A DNA stretch of 64,000 bases from Bacillus sp. CECT 9360 (GCF_918741275.1 NZ_CAKKNA010000010.1:62001-126000), one strand, 5' to 3'. Shown: positions 17,915 through 27,331, counted from the first letter of the stretch. The notes: generated by a model not told the origin, from the letters alone. A program made the numbers and translations.

Positions 17915-19301
17915 TGATGAACTACTCGAACGAAAAGCAATGAGAAAATTTCTAGAAGAGAATTTCAGTGAGATTACTGTGGCAGGAGAGGCTTCGAATG
18001 GAAGGGAAGCGATCGAATTAGCAGAGCAGCTTCAGCCGGATTTTATGTTAATGGACATTAAAATGCCGGGAGTCAATGGATTAGAAGCGATCCGACACAT
18101 TCGCCAAAAACAGCTGAATATCAAATTCATTATTGTCTCAGCGTATGACGAATTTGAATTTGCGAAAGAGGCAATGAAAGAAGGCGTAAAAGAATACATC
18201 CTGAAGCCGGGGAAAAAAGCGGAAACGATGGAAGCGGTCTTGCGGGTTTGCCAGGAAATCAAAGACGAGCAAGCCACGTCTCACAAACAAATAGAGTCTA
18301 TGAATCTCGCTCAAGAAAATTTTTTGTTTAAGATTCTCCAATACGATGTGAGTGACGAACTGTTGAGACAGCAAAGGCAGCTTTATCCGGAGATGAAAAG
18401 CGGCTTTTTCTTCGTAGCTGAAGTAGCGAGCAGGGAAGATAATCGACTGAAGCAATTGCTCAATCAGCATTCCCCATTTCCACATATTACTGCCCACTAC
18501 GGAAATCAGCATGTAAGCTTATTTATTTGTTCAAAAGAGCAGCCGAAGCTTGAAGCGCTCGTCCTGGCGAAGATGTTAGTAACAAGTTTCCCGACGAATA
18601 TTCGAATTGGTATCGGCAATCCTCACACGAGCGCCCGGCAGCTTCCGAAATCATATCTGGAAGCGGTCCAAACTCTCCGTGAGTTGAAACATGATAACCG
18701 AATCTTATACAGTCTGCCTTTCGTAAAGAAGGAGATGTTAGTAGAAGAATTTGAAGAATTATTTGTTCATCTATTTCAGGGGAACTTCGCTTCGGCTTGG
18801 CCGATTACTGTACAGTTGTTAAATAGGGTGGAACAAACGGAGTTGTATATAAGCATAAGAGAAAGATTGGTTCGGGAAGGTATTCCCATTCAACATCTCT
18901 CCTTTCCGGAGATGAAAAACGAATGGAAGGAATTCATCCAAAATCTATGTTTGAAGGTGTTGGAATATTTCCATACCAATAATCCAATTGATAAAGCGAA
19001 GAAATATATCGATCTGCATTACCGGCAGCCAATCACCCTGGAACATGTAGCCGAGTATGTGGGCCTTAGCCCTACATACTTTACTAAGCTTTTTAGAGAA
19101 ACGGAACAGACGACCTTTATCGATTATCTGACTGAGGCCCGATTATCGAAAGCAAGGCAATTATTATATGAAAATAAATATAATTTAAAAGAAATAAGCT
19201 ATATGATCGGCTACAAAGATCCTAACTATTTCAGCAGGGTGTTTAAAAAGCATTACAAAATCTCTCCGAAACAATTTAAAAAGCAGAAATTTGGCGGCTG
19301 A
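17895..19301 (+). CDS. response regulator, YesN-like with AraC-type HTH
   Basis: A 468-residue two-component regulator. The receiver domain (1-120) has acidic Asp7/Asp8, phospho-acceptor Asp54 (MDIKMPG) and Lys104. A linker region of about 240 residues follows. The C-terminal double HTH of the AraC family includes LEHVAEYVGLSPTYFTKLFR and EISYMIGYKDPNYFSRVFKK. AAGGGGG inside the kinase gene gives a good site for ATG 17895. The probable target is the binding-protein gene 134 bp downstream, where a 10-bp direct repeat with 20-bp period abuts a promoter lacking a good -35 box. Confidence 0.9.
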   Translation: MNVVIADDELLERKAMRKFLEENFSEITVAGEASNGREAIELAEQLQPDFMLMDIKMPGVNGLEAIRHIRQKQLNIKFIIVSAYDEFEFAKEAMKEGVKEYILKPGKKAETMEAVLRVCQEIKDEQATSHKQIESMNLAQENFLFKILQYDVSDELLRQQRQLYPEMKSGFFFVAEVASREDNRLKQLLNQHSPFPHITAHYGNQHVSLFICSKEQPKLEALVLAKMLVTSFPTNIRIGIGNPHTSARQLPKSYLEAVQTLRELKHDNRILYSLPFVKKEMLVEEFEELFVHLFQGNFASAWPITVQLLNRVEQTELYISIRERLVREGIPIQHLSFPEMKNEWKEFIQNLCLKVLEYFHTNNPIDKAKKYIDLHYRQPITLEHVAEYVGLSPTYFTKLFRETEQTTFIDYLTEARLSKARQLLYENKYNLKEISYMIGYKDPNYFSRVFKKHYKISPKQFKKQKFGG

Positions 19302-19325
19302 CTTATTATTGGCAGAAACTAAAAT

Positions 19326-19355
19326 AGTACAGAAATTCATAAGAAAGTACAGAAA
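19326..19355 (+). promoter_or_regulatory. probable response-regulator binding site
   Basis: AGTACAGAAA at 19326-19335 is repeated exactly at 19346-19355 (20-bp period, two helical turns). The second copy ends 7 bp before the predicted -35 region. Two same-orientation boxes are what AraC-type double-HTH activators usually bind. Confidence 0.6.
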
Positions 19356-19362
19356 ATTTCAT

Positions 19363-19411
19363 CTCTTTTATGCTGAAATAATTTTTATAATTAGTAATGA
19401 AAACGCTTTCG
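19363..19411 (+). promoter_or_regulatory. activator-dependent promoter with overlapping cre
   Basis: TATAAT (19386-19391) has no matching -35 at the right distance (CTCTTT at 19363-19368), consistent with a need for the activator bound just upstream. A cre box, TGAAAACGCTTTCG (19398-19411, one mismatch), covers the expected transcription start, so CcpA would repress in glucose. Confidence 0.6.
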
Positions 19412-19435
19412 ATTATATATAAGGGGGACGAAAGT

Positions 19436-20713
19436 TTGAAAAAAAGCATATGGTTATCTATTTTATTAGTATTTTCCTTAGTTCTTTCTGCCTGTAGCTC
19501 ATCAAGCAGTACAGGAGACAGTGGGGATAAAAAGGATTCAGAAAAACTCGAAATATTTAGCTGGTGGACAGGGGCCGGTGAAGAAGATGGCTTAAAAGCA
19601 TTAATTGAGCTTTTTGAAGAGAAATATCCCGATGTTCCGATTGAAAATGCAGCAGTCGCTGGTGGAGCGGGAACCAACGCGAAAGCAGTTCTGGCAAGCC
19701 GGATGCAAGGAAATGATCCTCCGGCAACCTTCCAAATCCATGGGGGCGCTGAATTGAATGAAGGCTGGGTAAAAGCCGACAAAATGGAGCCGATTGATGA
19801 TTTATACGAAAAAGAAGGATTCAACGATAAGTTTCCAAAAGATTTAATCGATATGGTAAGCAAGGACGGAAAGATTTATTCTGTTCCGGTTAATATCCAT
19901 CGCGGAAACGTTCTTTGGTACAACAAAAAGGTATTCGAAGAAAATGGATTGAAAGCACCGACTACTTTTGATGAGTTCTTTGAAGTGGCTGACAAGTTAA
20001 AAGCAAAGGGCGTTACGCCACTTGCGCTCGGTGATAAAGAGCCTTGGACTGCGACTCACCTTTTTGAAACCGTCTTGTTAGGGAAACTGGGGGCTGACGA
20101 ATATACCAAGCTCTGGAATGGCGAACTTGCACTCGATGATCCGAAGGTAGTCGAGGCGGTAGAAACATTTAAGAAAATGCTTTCTTACATCAACGAAGAC
20201 CATAGTTCCCGGAACTGGCAGGATGCTTCTCAAATGGTCGCAAAGGGAGAAGCTGCGATGAATGTTATGGGTGACTGGGCAAAAGGGTACTTTGTGAATG
20301 ATTTGAAGCTGAAAGTAAATGAAGACTTTGGATATATTGCTACACCTGAAACAGAAGGACAATTTATGGTTGTAACGGACACGTTTGGCCTTCCGAAAGG
20401 TGTCAAAAATGCGGATGATGTGAAAAAGTTCCTGGCTGTATTAGGGTCAGTAGAAGGCCAGGATGCCTTTAACCCGTTAAAAGGTTCAATTCCTGCCCGC
20501 ACAGATGCAGACGTTTCTAAATATGACCAGTACGGAAAAGATACGATTGAAGACTTTAAAACAGCAAAATTGGCAGCGAGCTTGGCTCATGGTTCAGCGG
20601 CGCCTGAAGGCTATTTAACGAAAGTGAATCAGGCAGTGAACATTTTTGTGACACAGAAAGATGTGAAGGGGTTTGTTGAAACCCTGTCATCAGCTTCTTC
20701 TGAACTGAAATAA
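19436..20713 (+). CDS. sugar ABC transporter substrate-binding lipoprotein
   Basis: A 425-residue family 1 extracellular solute-binding protein. Signal peptide with lipobox LSAC, Ser/Gly-rich linker, then a binding fold opening LEIFSWWTGAGEEDGLKALIELFE. Later motifs (VPVNIHRGNVLWYNKKVFEENGL, AAMNVMGDWAKGYF) are typical of oligosaccharide binders. The frame opens at ATG 19397, but that codon is inside the cre box; TTG 19436 with AAGGGGG upstream gives a proper signal peptide. Works with permeases at 20967 and 21944. The regulator and GH92 neighbours suggest manno-oligosaccharides. A terminator-like attenuator follows, which would favour excess of this protein over the permeases. Confidence 0.88.
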   Translation: MKKSIWLSILLVFSLVLSACSSSSSTGDSGDKKDSEKLEIFSWWTGAGEEDGLKALIELFEEKYPDVPIENAAVAGGAGTNAKAVLASRMQGNDPPATFQIHGGAELNEGWVKADKMEPIDDLYEKEGFNDKFPKDLIDMVSKDGKIYSVPVNIHRGNVLWYNKKVFEENGLKAPTTFDEFFEVADKLKAKGVTPLALGDKEPWTATHLFETVLLGKLGADEYTKLWNGELALDDPKVVEAVETFKKMLSYINEDHSSRNWQDASQMVAKGEAAMNVMGDWAKGYFVNDLKLKVNEDFGYIATPETEGQFMVVTDTFGLPKGVKNADDVKKFLAVLGSVEGQDAFNPLKGSIPARTDADVSKYDQYGKDTIEDFKTAKLAASLAHGSAAPEGYLTKVNQAVNIFVTQKDVKGFVETLSSASSELK

Positions 20714-20720
20714 TGATACC

Positions 20721-20759
20721 GAAAAGAGGTTGAGATTTTTCGCTTCCTCTTTTCTTTTT
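20721..20759 (+). terminator. attenuator-type terminator between binding-protein and permease genes
   Basis: GAAAAGAGG pairs with CCTCTTTTC (9 bp, 16-base loop), followed by TTTTT. Partial readthrough would set the usual binding-protein excess. The mobile element at 20765 has inserted right at the end of its T-run. Confidence 0.75.
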
Positions 20760-20764
20760 ACATA

Positions 20765-20939
20765 GGCTCTGTTAAACGATAATGTTGTTTTTGGGAAGGG
20801 AATCTGCGAGACTCCTGCGGAAAAACGGGCTGGCAAGACCCCGCAGCGAGGTACGAGTGAGGAGGCTTGCCAGTTCGTCCGCGGAAAGCGAGTAGATTCC
20901 ATGACCATTTGAAAATCAACAATGGAATTTAACAGAGCC
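20765..20939. mobile_element. 175-bp MITE-like element, copy 1
   Basis: Ends are inverted repeats GGCTCTGTTAAA and TTTAACAGAGCC (12 bp perfect, weaker identity to about 23 bp, ending TGTTG). It is flanked by an exact 8-bp target duplication TTTACATA (20757-20764 and 20940-20947). The inside is GC-rich with inverted segments (CTGGCAAG/CTTGCCAG; GGAATCT/AGATTCC) and no ORF. It is identical to the copy at 42407-42581 except for one base. It carries no transposase, so it must have been moved by an enzyme encoded elsewhere. Confidence 0.88.
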
Positions 20940-20966
20940 TTTACATAAGTAAAGGAGGCGAGAGGG

Positions 20967-21944
20967 ATGGAACAGCCCATCGTCAAAGAAACCCAAACCG
21001 CAGGAACGTCCATTCACATACCCCGGAAAAAGAAAAGAAAATTAACGAAAGATCAGATTCTTGCCATTGCATTTATAACACCTTCTATTCTATTGATAGC
21101 GGTCTTTGTCTATGGATTTATCAGCTGGACGGGTTATGTATCACTAAGCAATTGGAACTCGCTTGTTCCGGATTTTTCATTTGCAGGACTGAAAAACTAT
21201 CTATTCTTATTTAATGACTTTCGTTTTCAGGCTGATTTGCGCAACACTCTTGTCTTTACGGTGTTATTTATCGGGTCAATCATTATCATTGGCCAATTTC
21301 TGGCCGTGTTGCTGGATCAAAAACTAAAAGGGGAATCGATCTTCCGGAATATTTTCTTTTTTCCGATGGCATTATCATTCGTCGTAACCGGAGTTGTCTG
21401 GCAATGGCTATTGAATCCGTCTACAGGGGTTAATCTCTTTTTGGGTAAAATAGGGCTTGATTCGAAGTGGTATACCGACACGACTATCCTGGCGGGATTT
21501 CAATGGGGGAAAATTGAATTCGGCATCCCGGTCGCCATTATCGCTGTAGTGATTGCGGCAGTGTGGCAGATGACAGGGTTCTCGGTCGCCATGTATTTGG
21601 CGGGACTTAGGGGCATCCCCGATGAGGTCAGGGAAGCCGCAAGAATCGACGGGGCTACAGAATTTCAAATTTACCGTAAAATTATTCTGCCGTTGATGCG
21701 ACCCATTACGGTCAGTGTCATCATCATTATGGCTCATATTTCCCTGAAAATCTTTGATCTCATTTACGCAATGACCGGATCGGGAGCAAACTTTGTAACC
21801 GATGTTCCCGGTGTTTACATGTTTGAAACGACCTTCCGCGGCAACTATTACGCGAATGGTGCAGCCATCGCCATCATCATGCTTGTCTCGGTAGCGATCT
21901 TCATCGTTCCCTACCTGATCTCAAGCCGAAAGGGGGAATCGTAA
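20967..21944 (+). CDS. sugar ABC transporter permease (MalF-like)
   Basis: A 325-residue permease with six membrane segments after a basic cytoplasmic N-terminus (PRKKKRKLTKDQ). The EAA loop reads EAARIDGATEFQIYRKIILP near 215, the ATPase contact. AAGGAGG precedes ATG 20967. It overlaps the second permease gene by one base (TAATG). No ATP-binding subunit is encoded in the cluster, so a shared MsmX-type ATPase is expected. The MITE lies 27 bp upstream but leaves the ribosome binding site intact. Confidence 0.9.
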   Translation: MEQPIVKETQTAGTSIHIPRKKKRKLTKDQILAIAFITPSILLIAVFVYGFISWTGYVSLSNWNSLVPDFSFAGLKNYLFLFNDFRFQADLRNTLVFTVLFIGSIIIIGQFLAVLLDQKLKGESIFRNIFFFPMALSFVVTGVVWQWLLNPSTGVNLFLGKIGLDSKWYTDTTILAGFQWGKIEFGIPVAIIAVVIAAVWQMTGFSVAMYLAGLRGIPDEVREAARIDGATEFQIYRKIILPLMRPITVSVIIIMAHISLKIFDLIYAMTGSGANFVTDVPGVYMFETTFRGNYYANGAAIAIIMLVSVAIFIVPYLISSRKGES

Positions 21945-22765
21945 TGGCGATAAGAACCATGAGCAAACCTTTGCTATACCTGCTATTAATTGGGCTGAGC
22001 CTTTTATTTCTGATGCCCGTCTATGTCATGATTGTCACCAGTTTAAAACCCTTGGAAGAAGTCACCTTAAGTGAAATGTGGAAGCTTCCGTCGACGCTTG
22101 ATTTCAGCAGTTATGCCACGGCCTTTTCCAAACTTGCCCCAAACCTGATGAATTCTTTTTATCTCGTAATACCTGCGACGATTATATCGGCCCTTTTAGG
22201 ATCCTTAAATGGCTATGTGTTATCGAAGTGGAAGTTTAAAGGAGCCAATACCGTTTTTACTTTGATTTTATTTGGGATGTTTATTCCTTACCAAAGCATA
22301 TTGATTCCCATGATTCAATTCTTAAGGGAAATTGGATTGTACAACACCATTCCTGGACTCGTGTTTGTCCATGTCGTTTATGGCATCCCGATTACGACGC
22401 TTATGTTCCGAAACTTCTATGCGAGTATTCCGGATGAAATGATAGAATCGGCGATGATTGACGGTGCCGGGTTTCTTCGAATCTTTCGTTATATCATCAT
22501 GCCGCTATCGATCACGGGATTTGTCGTGGTCGCGATCTGGCAGTTTACTAACATCTGGAATGAGTTCTTGTTTGCCGTGACGATCACGACTTCGAGCCAG
22601 CAGCCAATCATGGTCGCGCTCCAGAATTTATCCGGAAGCCAGATTGTCCAATGGAACGTCCAAATGGCCGGTGCCCTGCTCGCCGCCCTGCCTACCCTGT
22701 TAGTCTATATTTTCTTAGGGAAGTATTTTGTACGGGGCTTGCTGGCGGGATCAGTGAAAGGTTGA
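21944..22765 (+). CDS. sugar ABC transporter permease (MalG-like)
   Basis: A 273-residue second permease with six predicted membrane segments. The EAA motif is ESAMIDGAGFLRIFRYIIMP near 165, and the C-terminus LGKYFVRGLLAGSVKG is the standard MalG-family end. It forms a heterodimer with the protein encoded at 20967, and the ATG overlaps that gene's stop codon. Good evidence for a CUT1-type importer of oligosaccharides. Confidence 0.9.
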   Translation: MAIRTMSKPLLYLLLIGLSLLFLMPVYVMIVTSLKPLEEVTLSEMWKLPSTLDFSSYATAFSKLAPNLMNSFYLVIPATIISALLGSLNGYVLSKWKFKGANTVFTLILFGMFIPYQSILIPMIQFLREIGLYNTIPGLVFVHVVYGIPITTLMFRNFYASIPDEMIESAMIDGAGFLRIFRYIIMPLSITGFVVVAIWQFTNIWNEFLFAVTITTSSQQPIMVALQNLSGSQIVQWNVQMAGALLAALPTLLVYIFLGKYFVRGLLAGSVKG

Positions 22766-22780
22766 TAGGTATTTAGGATG

Positions 22781-22846
22781 AAGCTATCCCCAAACATAAG
22801 TGCATGGCAGTTCATTGGAGAGAGCCAGGCACTTATGGGACAGCTT
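22781..22846 (+). promoter_or_regulatory. long intercistronic hairpin before the GH92 gene
   Basis: Nested pairs: AAGCT/AGCTT, TCCC/GGGA, CATAAGTGC/GCACTTATG (9 bp perfect) and TGGC/GCCA. No T-run follows. It probably stabilises or attenuates the message between the permease and mannosidase genes. Confidence 0.55.
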
Positions 22847-22935
22847 GATCTTTAAATAAGCATGTTGAAATGGGGAGGGAGGTGTAGTAAGTTTTCTCTA
22901 TTAGCTAATCAATCTTATTTGGAGGTGCGCATCAA

Positions 22936-25900
22936 TTGACGAAAAGAACCGTTAGAAAAGGATTCAATGTATTGGTTTGTTCAGCTCTAATGGCAGGAAT
23001 CTTATCTATTCCGAGTGCCCAAACAGTTTCAGCCAAATCCGAGACCAAGACGCAAACCGATTTCTTTACTTCTTTTGAAAAGGATGATCAGCAGCCAAGC
23101 TGGGAAAACACAGTAGAAACCGATGAAAAAGGAAAGAAAATGTCCGCAAATATCGATGGAAACCTTAAGTATGAGGGTATTCAAGGCGATATTACGAATA
23201 AGGTACAGCAAGTGACTGCAAGCGCCAACAACCCGCCGAATGAGACGGACCAGAAATTGACGGACCGAGATGTGAATACAAAATGGCTTGCTTTTGAACC
23301 GACAGCATGGATCGAACTTAAGCTTTCTGAACCTGAAGCCGTCGTGAAATATGCCTTAACATCAGCTAACGACGCTGATGGGAGAGATCTTAAAGATTGG
23401 AAGTTTTCAGGATCCAATGATGGCAAGACTTGGACAACCCTGGATACGAGAACCAATGAAGATTTTAGTAAACGCTTTCAACGAAATCTTTATGAATTTG
23501 AGAATAAGGATAAGTACGCCTATTACCGCTTTGATATTACAAAAAACGCGGGTGATTCGATTACGCAGCTCGCCGAAATCGCCATCTCCAACGGTATTGA
23601 CGTACCGCCGCCGCCTCCAGCAGACATGAAGTCGGAAATGAGTGAAGGTCCATCAAGTTCGTATACTGCTAAGGCAAAAGTAGGGTGGACAGGCACGAAG
23701 GCATTCACCTATTTAGGAACTCATTTAACAGATCAAAGAGCCTATTCCTATAATAAAGTATTTGATGTAAATATAAAGGTTACCCGCGATACAGAACTTT
23801 CTTATTATATCCATCCGGAATTCACAGATAGTGAACAAAACGATTATTCCAGCACCTATGCCTCCGTTGATCTGGCGTTTGCTGATGGAACGTACCTTCA
23901 TGATCTTGATGCAATAGATCAGCATAATATCAAACTTAATCCACAGGATCAGGGAAAATCAAAAACGTTGTATGCCAATCAATGGAATTATAAACAGTCT
24001 AATATCGGCGATGTAGCTGCCGGCAAGACAATTAAACGCATTCTCGTCGCTTATGACAATCCTAAAGGCCCGACAGCATTTAAAGGGACAGTGGATGATA
24101 TTAAAATCGAAGGAAACCCAGACCCAGAAAAGAAAAAGTACTCTGAGCTTACGGATTATGTGAATATTCTGCGCGGAACTCAGTCAAACAGTACTTTCTC
24201 AAGAGGGAACAATTTCCCTGCTGTAGCCATTCCCCACGGTTTCAACTTCTGGACACCTGCCACAACTGCAGGTTCAACGAGCTGGCTTTACAGCTATAAT
24301 CAAAATAATAATGCCGACAATCTCCCTCAAATTCAGGCTTTCTCAGCAAGCCATGAGCCAAGCCCGTGGATGGGTGATCGCCAGACGTTCCAAGTGATGC
24401 CATCCGTTTCAACCGAGACACGGCCAACTGCAAATAGAACCGCCCGGGCCTTAGCGTTTAAACATTCCAATGAAATCGCAAAGCCTCATTATTACAGTGT
24501 GAAATTTGAAAACGGCGTTCGGACGGAAATGACTCCGACCGATCATGCGGCCATGCACCGTTTTACGTTTGATGGTGACGGAGGCTCCAACCTGATTTTT
24601 GACAACGTCAATAATAGTGGCGGCCTTACGGTTAATGCCGAAAAAGGAGAGGTTACTGGCTATTCAGATGTGAAAAGCGGCCTTTCTACCGGAGCTTCAC
24701 GGATGTTCGTTTATGCTACATTCGATCAGCCGATCATAGAAGGCGGAAAACTGACAGGTGAAGGCAGAGATAATGTAACTGGCTATGTCCGGTTTGATAC
24801 AAAAGCAAATAAGGCAGTCACGATGAAGATTGCCACATCGTTGCTTTCTGTCGAACAAGCCAAGAAAAATCTCGAGCAAGAAATCAAGGCTTCAGACACC
24901 TTCGATACGATTAAAGAAAAAGCTCAACAGAAATGGGAAGATAAACTGAAAATCATTGAAGTCGAAGGTGCGAGTGAAGATCAGTTAGTCACTTTATACT
25001 CCAATATGTATCGCTTATTTTTATATCCAAACTCAGGATATGAAAATGTAGGAACAACCGAGAATCCAAGCTATAAATATGCAAGCCCGTTTTCTCCCGC
25101 AACCGGATCGAACACGCCAACAGAAACGGGAGCTAAAATCGTAGAAGGGAAAACGTATGTGAACAATGGTTTCTGGGATACGTACCGGACCACGTGGCCG
25201 GCCTATTCCCTGTTAACCCCTACGAAAGCCGGGGAAATGATTGATGGATTTGTCCAGCAATACAGGGACGGCGGATGGATCTCAAGATGGTCATCGCCGG
25301 GCTATGCGAACTTAATGGTAGGAACGAGCTCTGATGTAGCATTTGCGGATGCCTATCTTAAAGGAGTTAAGAATTTTGATGTAAAAAGCTTTTACCAATC
25401 GGCTGTTAAGAACGCGGCTGTTGTTAGCCCGAATGCAGGAACAGGTCGAAAAGGAATGGCAACCTCCGTCTTTGACGGCTATACGAATACGTCAACTGGT
25501 GAGGGCATGTCATGGGCTATGGATGGATATATCAATGATTATGCCATCGCCAATCTAGCAAAAGCGATGGACAAACAAGCAGACAAAAACGACACGTATC
25601 TTCCTAACTATAAGGCCGATGCAGACTATTATTTAAACCGTGCTCAGAACTATGTGAATATGTATAATCCAGAAGCGAAGTTTTTCATGGGAAGAAAAGC
25701 GTCCGGCGAATGGCGTTCAACTGCAGAAGAATTCGATGAGCGTGAATGGGGCGGGGATTATACCGAAACGAATGCCTGGAATATGGCTTTCCATGCTCCT
25801 CAGGATGGACAAGGCCTAGCTAATCTTTATGGCGGAAAAGCACAATTGAGCGAGAAGCTGGATGAATTCTTCAGCACTCCTGAAACGGCATTGTTCGCTG

Positions 25901-27168
25901 GCCATTATGGCGGAGTTATTCATGAAATGAGAGAAGCAAGAGATGTGAGAATGGGGATGTATGGGCACAGTAATCAACCATCTCATCACATTCCGTATAT
26001 GTACAATTATACAGGTGAGCCATGGAAAACACAGGAGAAAGTTCGTGAAGCGCTAGACCGTCTATACATTGGAAGTGAAATCGGCCAGGGATATGCTGGC
26101 GATGAAGACAACGGGGAGATGTCCGCATGGCAAATCTTTAGTGCACTTGGTTTCTATCCACTGAAAATGGGCAGTCCAGAATACGCAATCGGAGCACCAC
26201 TGTTCAAGAAAGCGACGATTAACTTGGAAAATGGAAAGAAAATCGTAATCAAAGCTCCAAAGAATAGTAACAAAAATAAATATATTCAAAGCTTCAAATT
26301 AAACGGTAAAAAACATAACAAAAACTATCTTATGCATGCAGATTTGGCAAACGGCGCTCGACTCGATTTCGAAATGGGCCCTAAGCCTTCCAAGTGGGGA
26401 AGCGGGGAAAAAGATGTTCCAGAGTCGATTACACCAGGCTCGACGGATGGATCTTCTTTATCACCAAAACCGCTTAAAGACTTTACAGGTCCTGAGCAAG
26501 GAATTGGGACAGATGCGGGAGGAGGAAGTGCAGATCCGTTATTCGACAATACCTCTTCAACGAGAGTGACGTTAAACGGAGAAAAGCCTTCCGTTCAATA
26601 TCAATTCAAGGCAGGAAAGCATAAAGCCAGTATGTACACCCTGACTTCTGGAGTAAGCCTTACTGGTGAATCTAATTCACAGGCTGCTGATCCAAAAAGC
26701 TGGGTCGTAAAAGGTTCGAATGATGGAAAGAACTGGACCATAATAGATGAAAGAAAAAATGAAGTTTTCCCATGGCGTCTATATACGCGGGCCTTTACGA
26801 TCAATCAGCCTGGTAAATTCGCTTACTATCAGCTGGAGATCACTGAAAACGGCGGCCATTCGAGCACTTCATTGGCGGAAGTAGAATTCCTCGGGAAGGA
26901 TGTTGCCGGAGACTTTGATAAAATGAAGACAGCGTTGGATGAGTTTGCAAAATCCGGAGATGTGAAAGGCAAAGTAAAAACTCTGCTGGATATAGAATTA
27001 AAGCTGGCCAAACAGTTTGAAGAAAAAGGGCAAAATGACAACGCAATCAAGACGTTGAATGTTTTTCTTAAACATGTAAACAGCAAAGGTTCACAGGAAT
27101 ACATCTCAGAAAAAGCTAAAAAGAAATTGACTGCAGATGCAAATGCCTTAATTGTTTCTTTAAGGTAA
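22936..27168 (+). CDS. secreted GH92 alpha-mannosidase with carbohydrate-binding and FIMAH domains
   Basis: A 1410-residue exported enzyme. Signal peptide about 1-33 (cut after TVSA), a discoidin-like domain about 80-220 (WKFSGSNDGKTWTTLDTR), a linking beta domain to about 395, GH92 catalytic domain about 404-1150, a second discoidin-like domain about 1180-1320 (WVVKGSNDGKNWTIIDER), and a C-terminal helical FIMAH-type domain about 1325-1410. GH92 signatures: IPHGFNFWTPAT, GGDYTETNAWNMAF, GHSNQPSHHIPYMYNY and GDEDNGEMSAWQIFSALGF. GH92 enzymes are calcium-dependent exo-alpha-mannosidases, often alpha-1,2. TTG 22936 follows GGAGGTG. No sortase signal. It should release mannose or trim mannans and N-glycans outside the cell for the adjacent importer. 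Confidence 0.92.
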   Translation: MTKRTVRKGFNVLVCSALMAGILSIPSAQTVSAKSETKTQTDFFTSFEKDDQQPSWENTVETDEKGKKMSANIDGNLKYEGIQGDITNKVQQVTASANNPPNETDQKLTDRDVNTKWLAFEPTAWIELKLSEPEAVVKYALTSANDADGRDLKDWKFSGSNDGKTWTTLDTRTNEDFSKRFQRNLYEFENKDKYAYYRFDITKNAGDSITQLAEIAISNGIDVPPPPPADMKSEMSEGPSSSYTAKAKVGWTGTKAFTYLGTHLTDQRAYSYNKVFDVNIKVTRDTELSYYIHPEFTDSEQNDYSSTYASVDLAFADGTYLHDLDAIDQHNIKLNPQDQGKSKTLYANQWNYKQSNIGDVAAGKTIKRILVAYDNPKGPTAFKGTVDDIKIEGNPDPEKKKYSELTDYVNILRGTQSNSTFSRGNNFPAVAIPHGFNFWTPATTAGSTSWLYSYNQNNNADNLPQIQAFSASHEPSPWMGDRQTFQVMPSVSTETRPTANRTARALAFKHSNEIAKPHYYSVKFENGVRTEMTPTDHAAMHRFTFDGDGGSNLIFDNVNNSGGLTVNAEKGEVTGYSDVKSGLSTGASRMFVYATFDQPIIEGGKLTGEGRDNVTGYVRFDTKANKAVTMKIATSLLSVEQAKKNLEQEIKASDTFDTIKEKAQQKWEDKLKIIEVEGASEDQLVTLYSNMYRLFLYPNSGYENVGTTENPSYKYASPFSPATGSNTPTETGAKIVEGKTYVNNGFWDTYRTTWPAYSLLTPTKAGEMIDGFVQQYRDGGWISRWSSPGYANLMVGTSSDVAFADAYLKGVKNFDVKSFYQSAVKNAAVVSPNAGTGRKGMATSVFDGYTNTSTGEGMSWAMDGYINDYAIANLAKAMDKQADKNDTYLPNYKADADYYLNRAQNYVNMYNPEAKFFMGRKASGEWRSTAEEFDEREWGGDYTETNAWNMAFHAPQDGQGLANLYGGKAQLSEKLDEFFSTPETALFAGHYGGVIHEMREARDVRMGMYGHSNQPSHHIPYMYNYTGEPWKTQEKVREALDRLYIGSEIGQGYAGDEDNGEMSAWQIFSALGFYPLKMGSPEYAIGAPLFKKATINLENGKKIVIKAPKNSNKNKYIQSFKLNGKKHNKNYLMHADLANGARLDFEMGPKPSKWGSGEKDVPESITPGSTDGSSLSPKPLKDFTGPEQGIGTDAGGGSADPLFDNTSSTRVTLNGEKPSVQYQFKAGKHKASMYTLTSGVSLTGESNSQAADPKSWVVKGSNDGKNWTIIDERKNEVFPWRLYTRAFTINQPGKFAYYQLEITENGGHSSTSLAEVEFLGKDVAGDFDKMKTALDEFAKSGDVKGKVKTLLDIELKLAKQFEEKGQNDNAIKTLNVFLKHVNSKGSQEYISEKAKKKLTADANALIVSLR

Positions 27169-27240
27169 GGTCCCTAAGGTGAAATGATCTCCTTTAAGTA
27201 TGCAGTGTATGTGCCCAATCTACTCGTGAGGGTGTTACAC

Positions 27241-27271
27241 TTGTACTTGAAGGGGATTTTTATAAGTACAA
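27241..27271. promoter_or_regulatory. inverted repeat upstream of the ROK kinase gene
   Basis: TTGTACTT (27241-27248) and AAGTACAA (27264-27271) are perfect 8-bp arms, 15 bp apart, 61 bp before the kinase start. It may be an operator. The inner AGTACA resembles part of the response-regulator box at 19326, but the match is short. Confidence 0.35.
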
Positions 27272-27331
27272 ATAAAGAAACAGCATAGCGGGCGTCTTTC
27301 ACCAATAAATAAGATGAAGAGGAGTTTACTT

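Noticed and set aside
19306..19863. 185-residue minus-strand ORF covering the promoter and start of the first importer
   Set aside because: It runs through the activator repeats, cre box and signal peptide of the binding-protein gene in antisense; its composition is a shadow of that gene.
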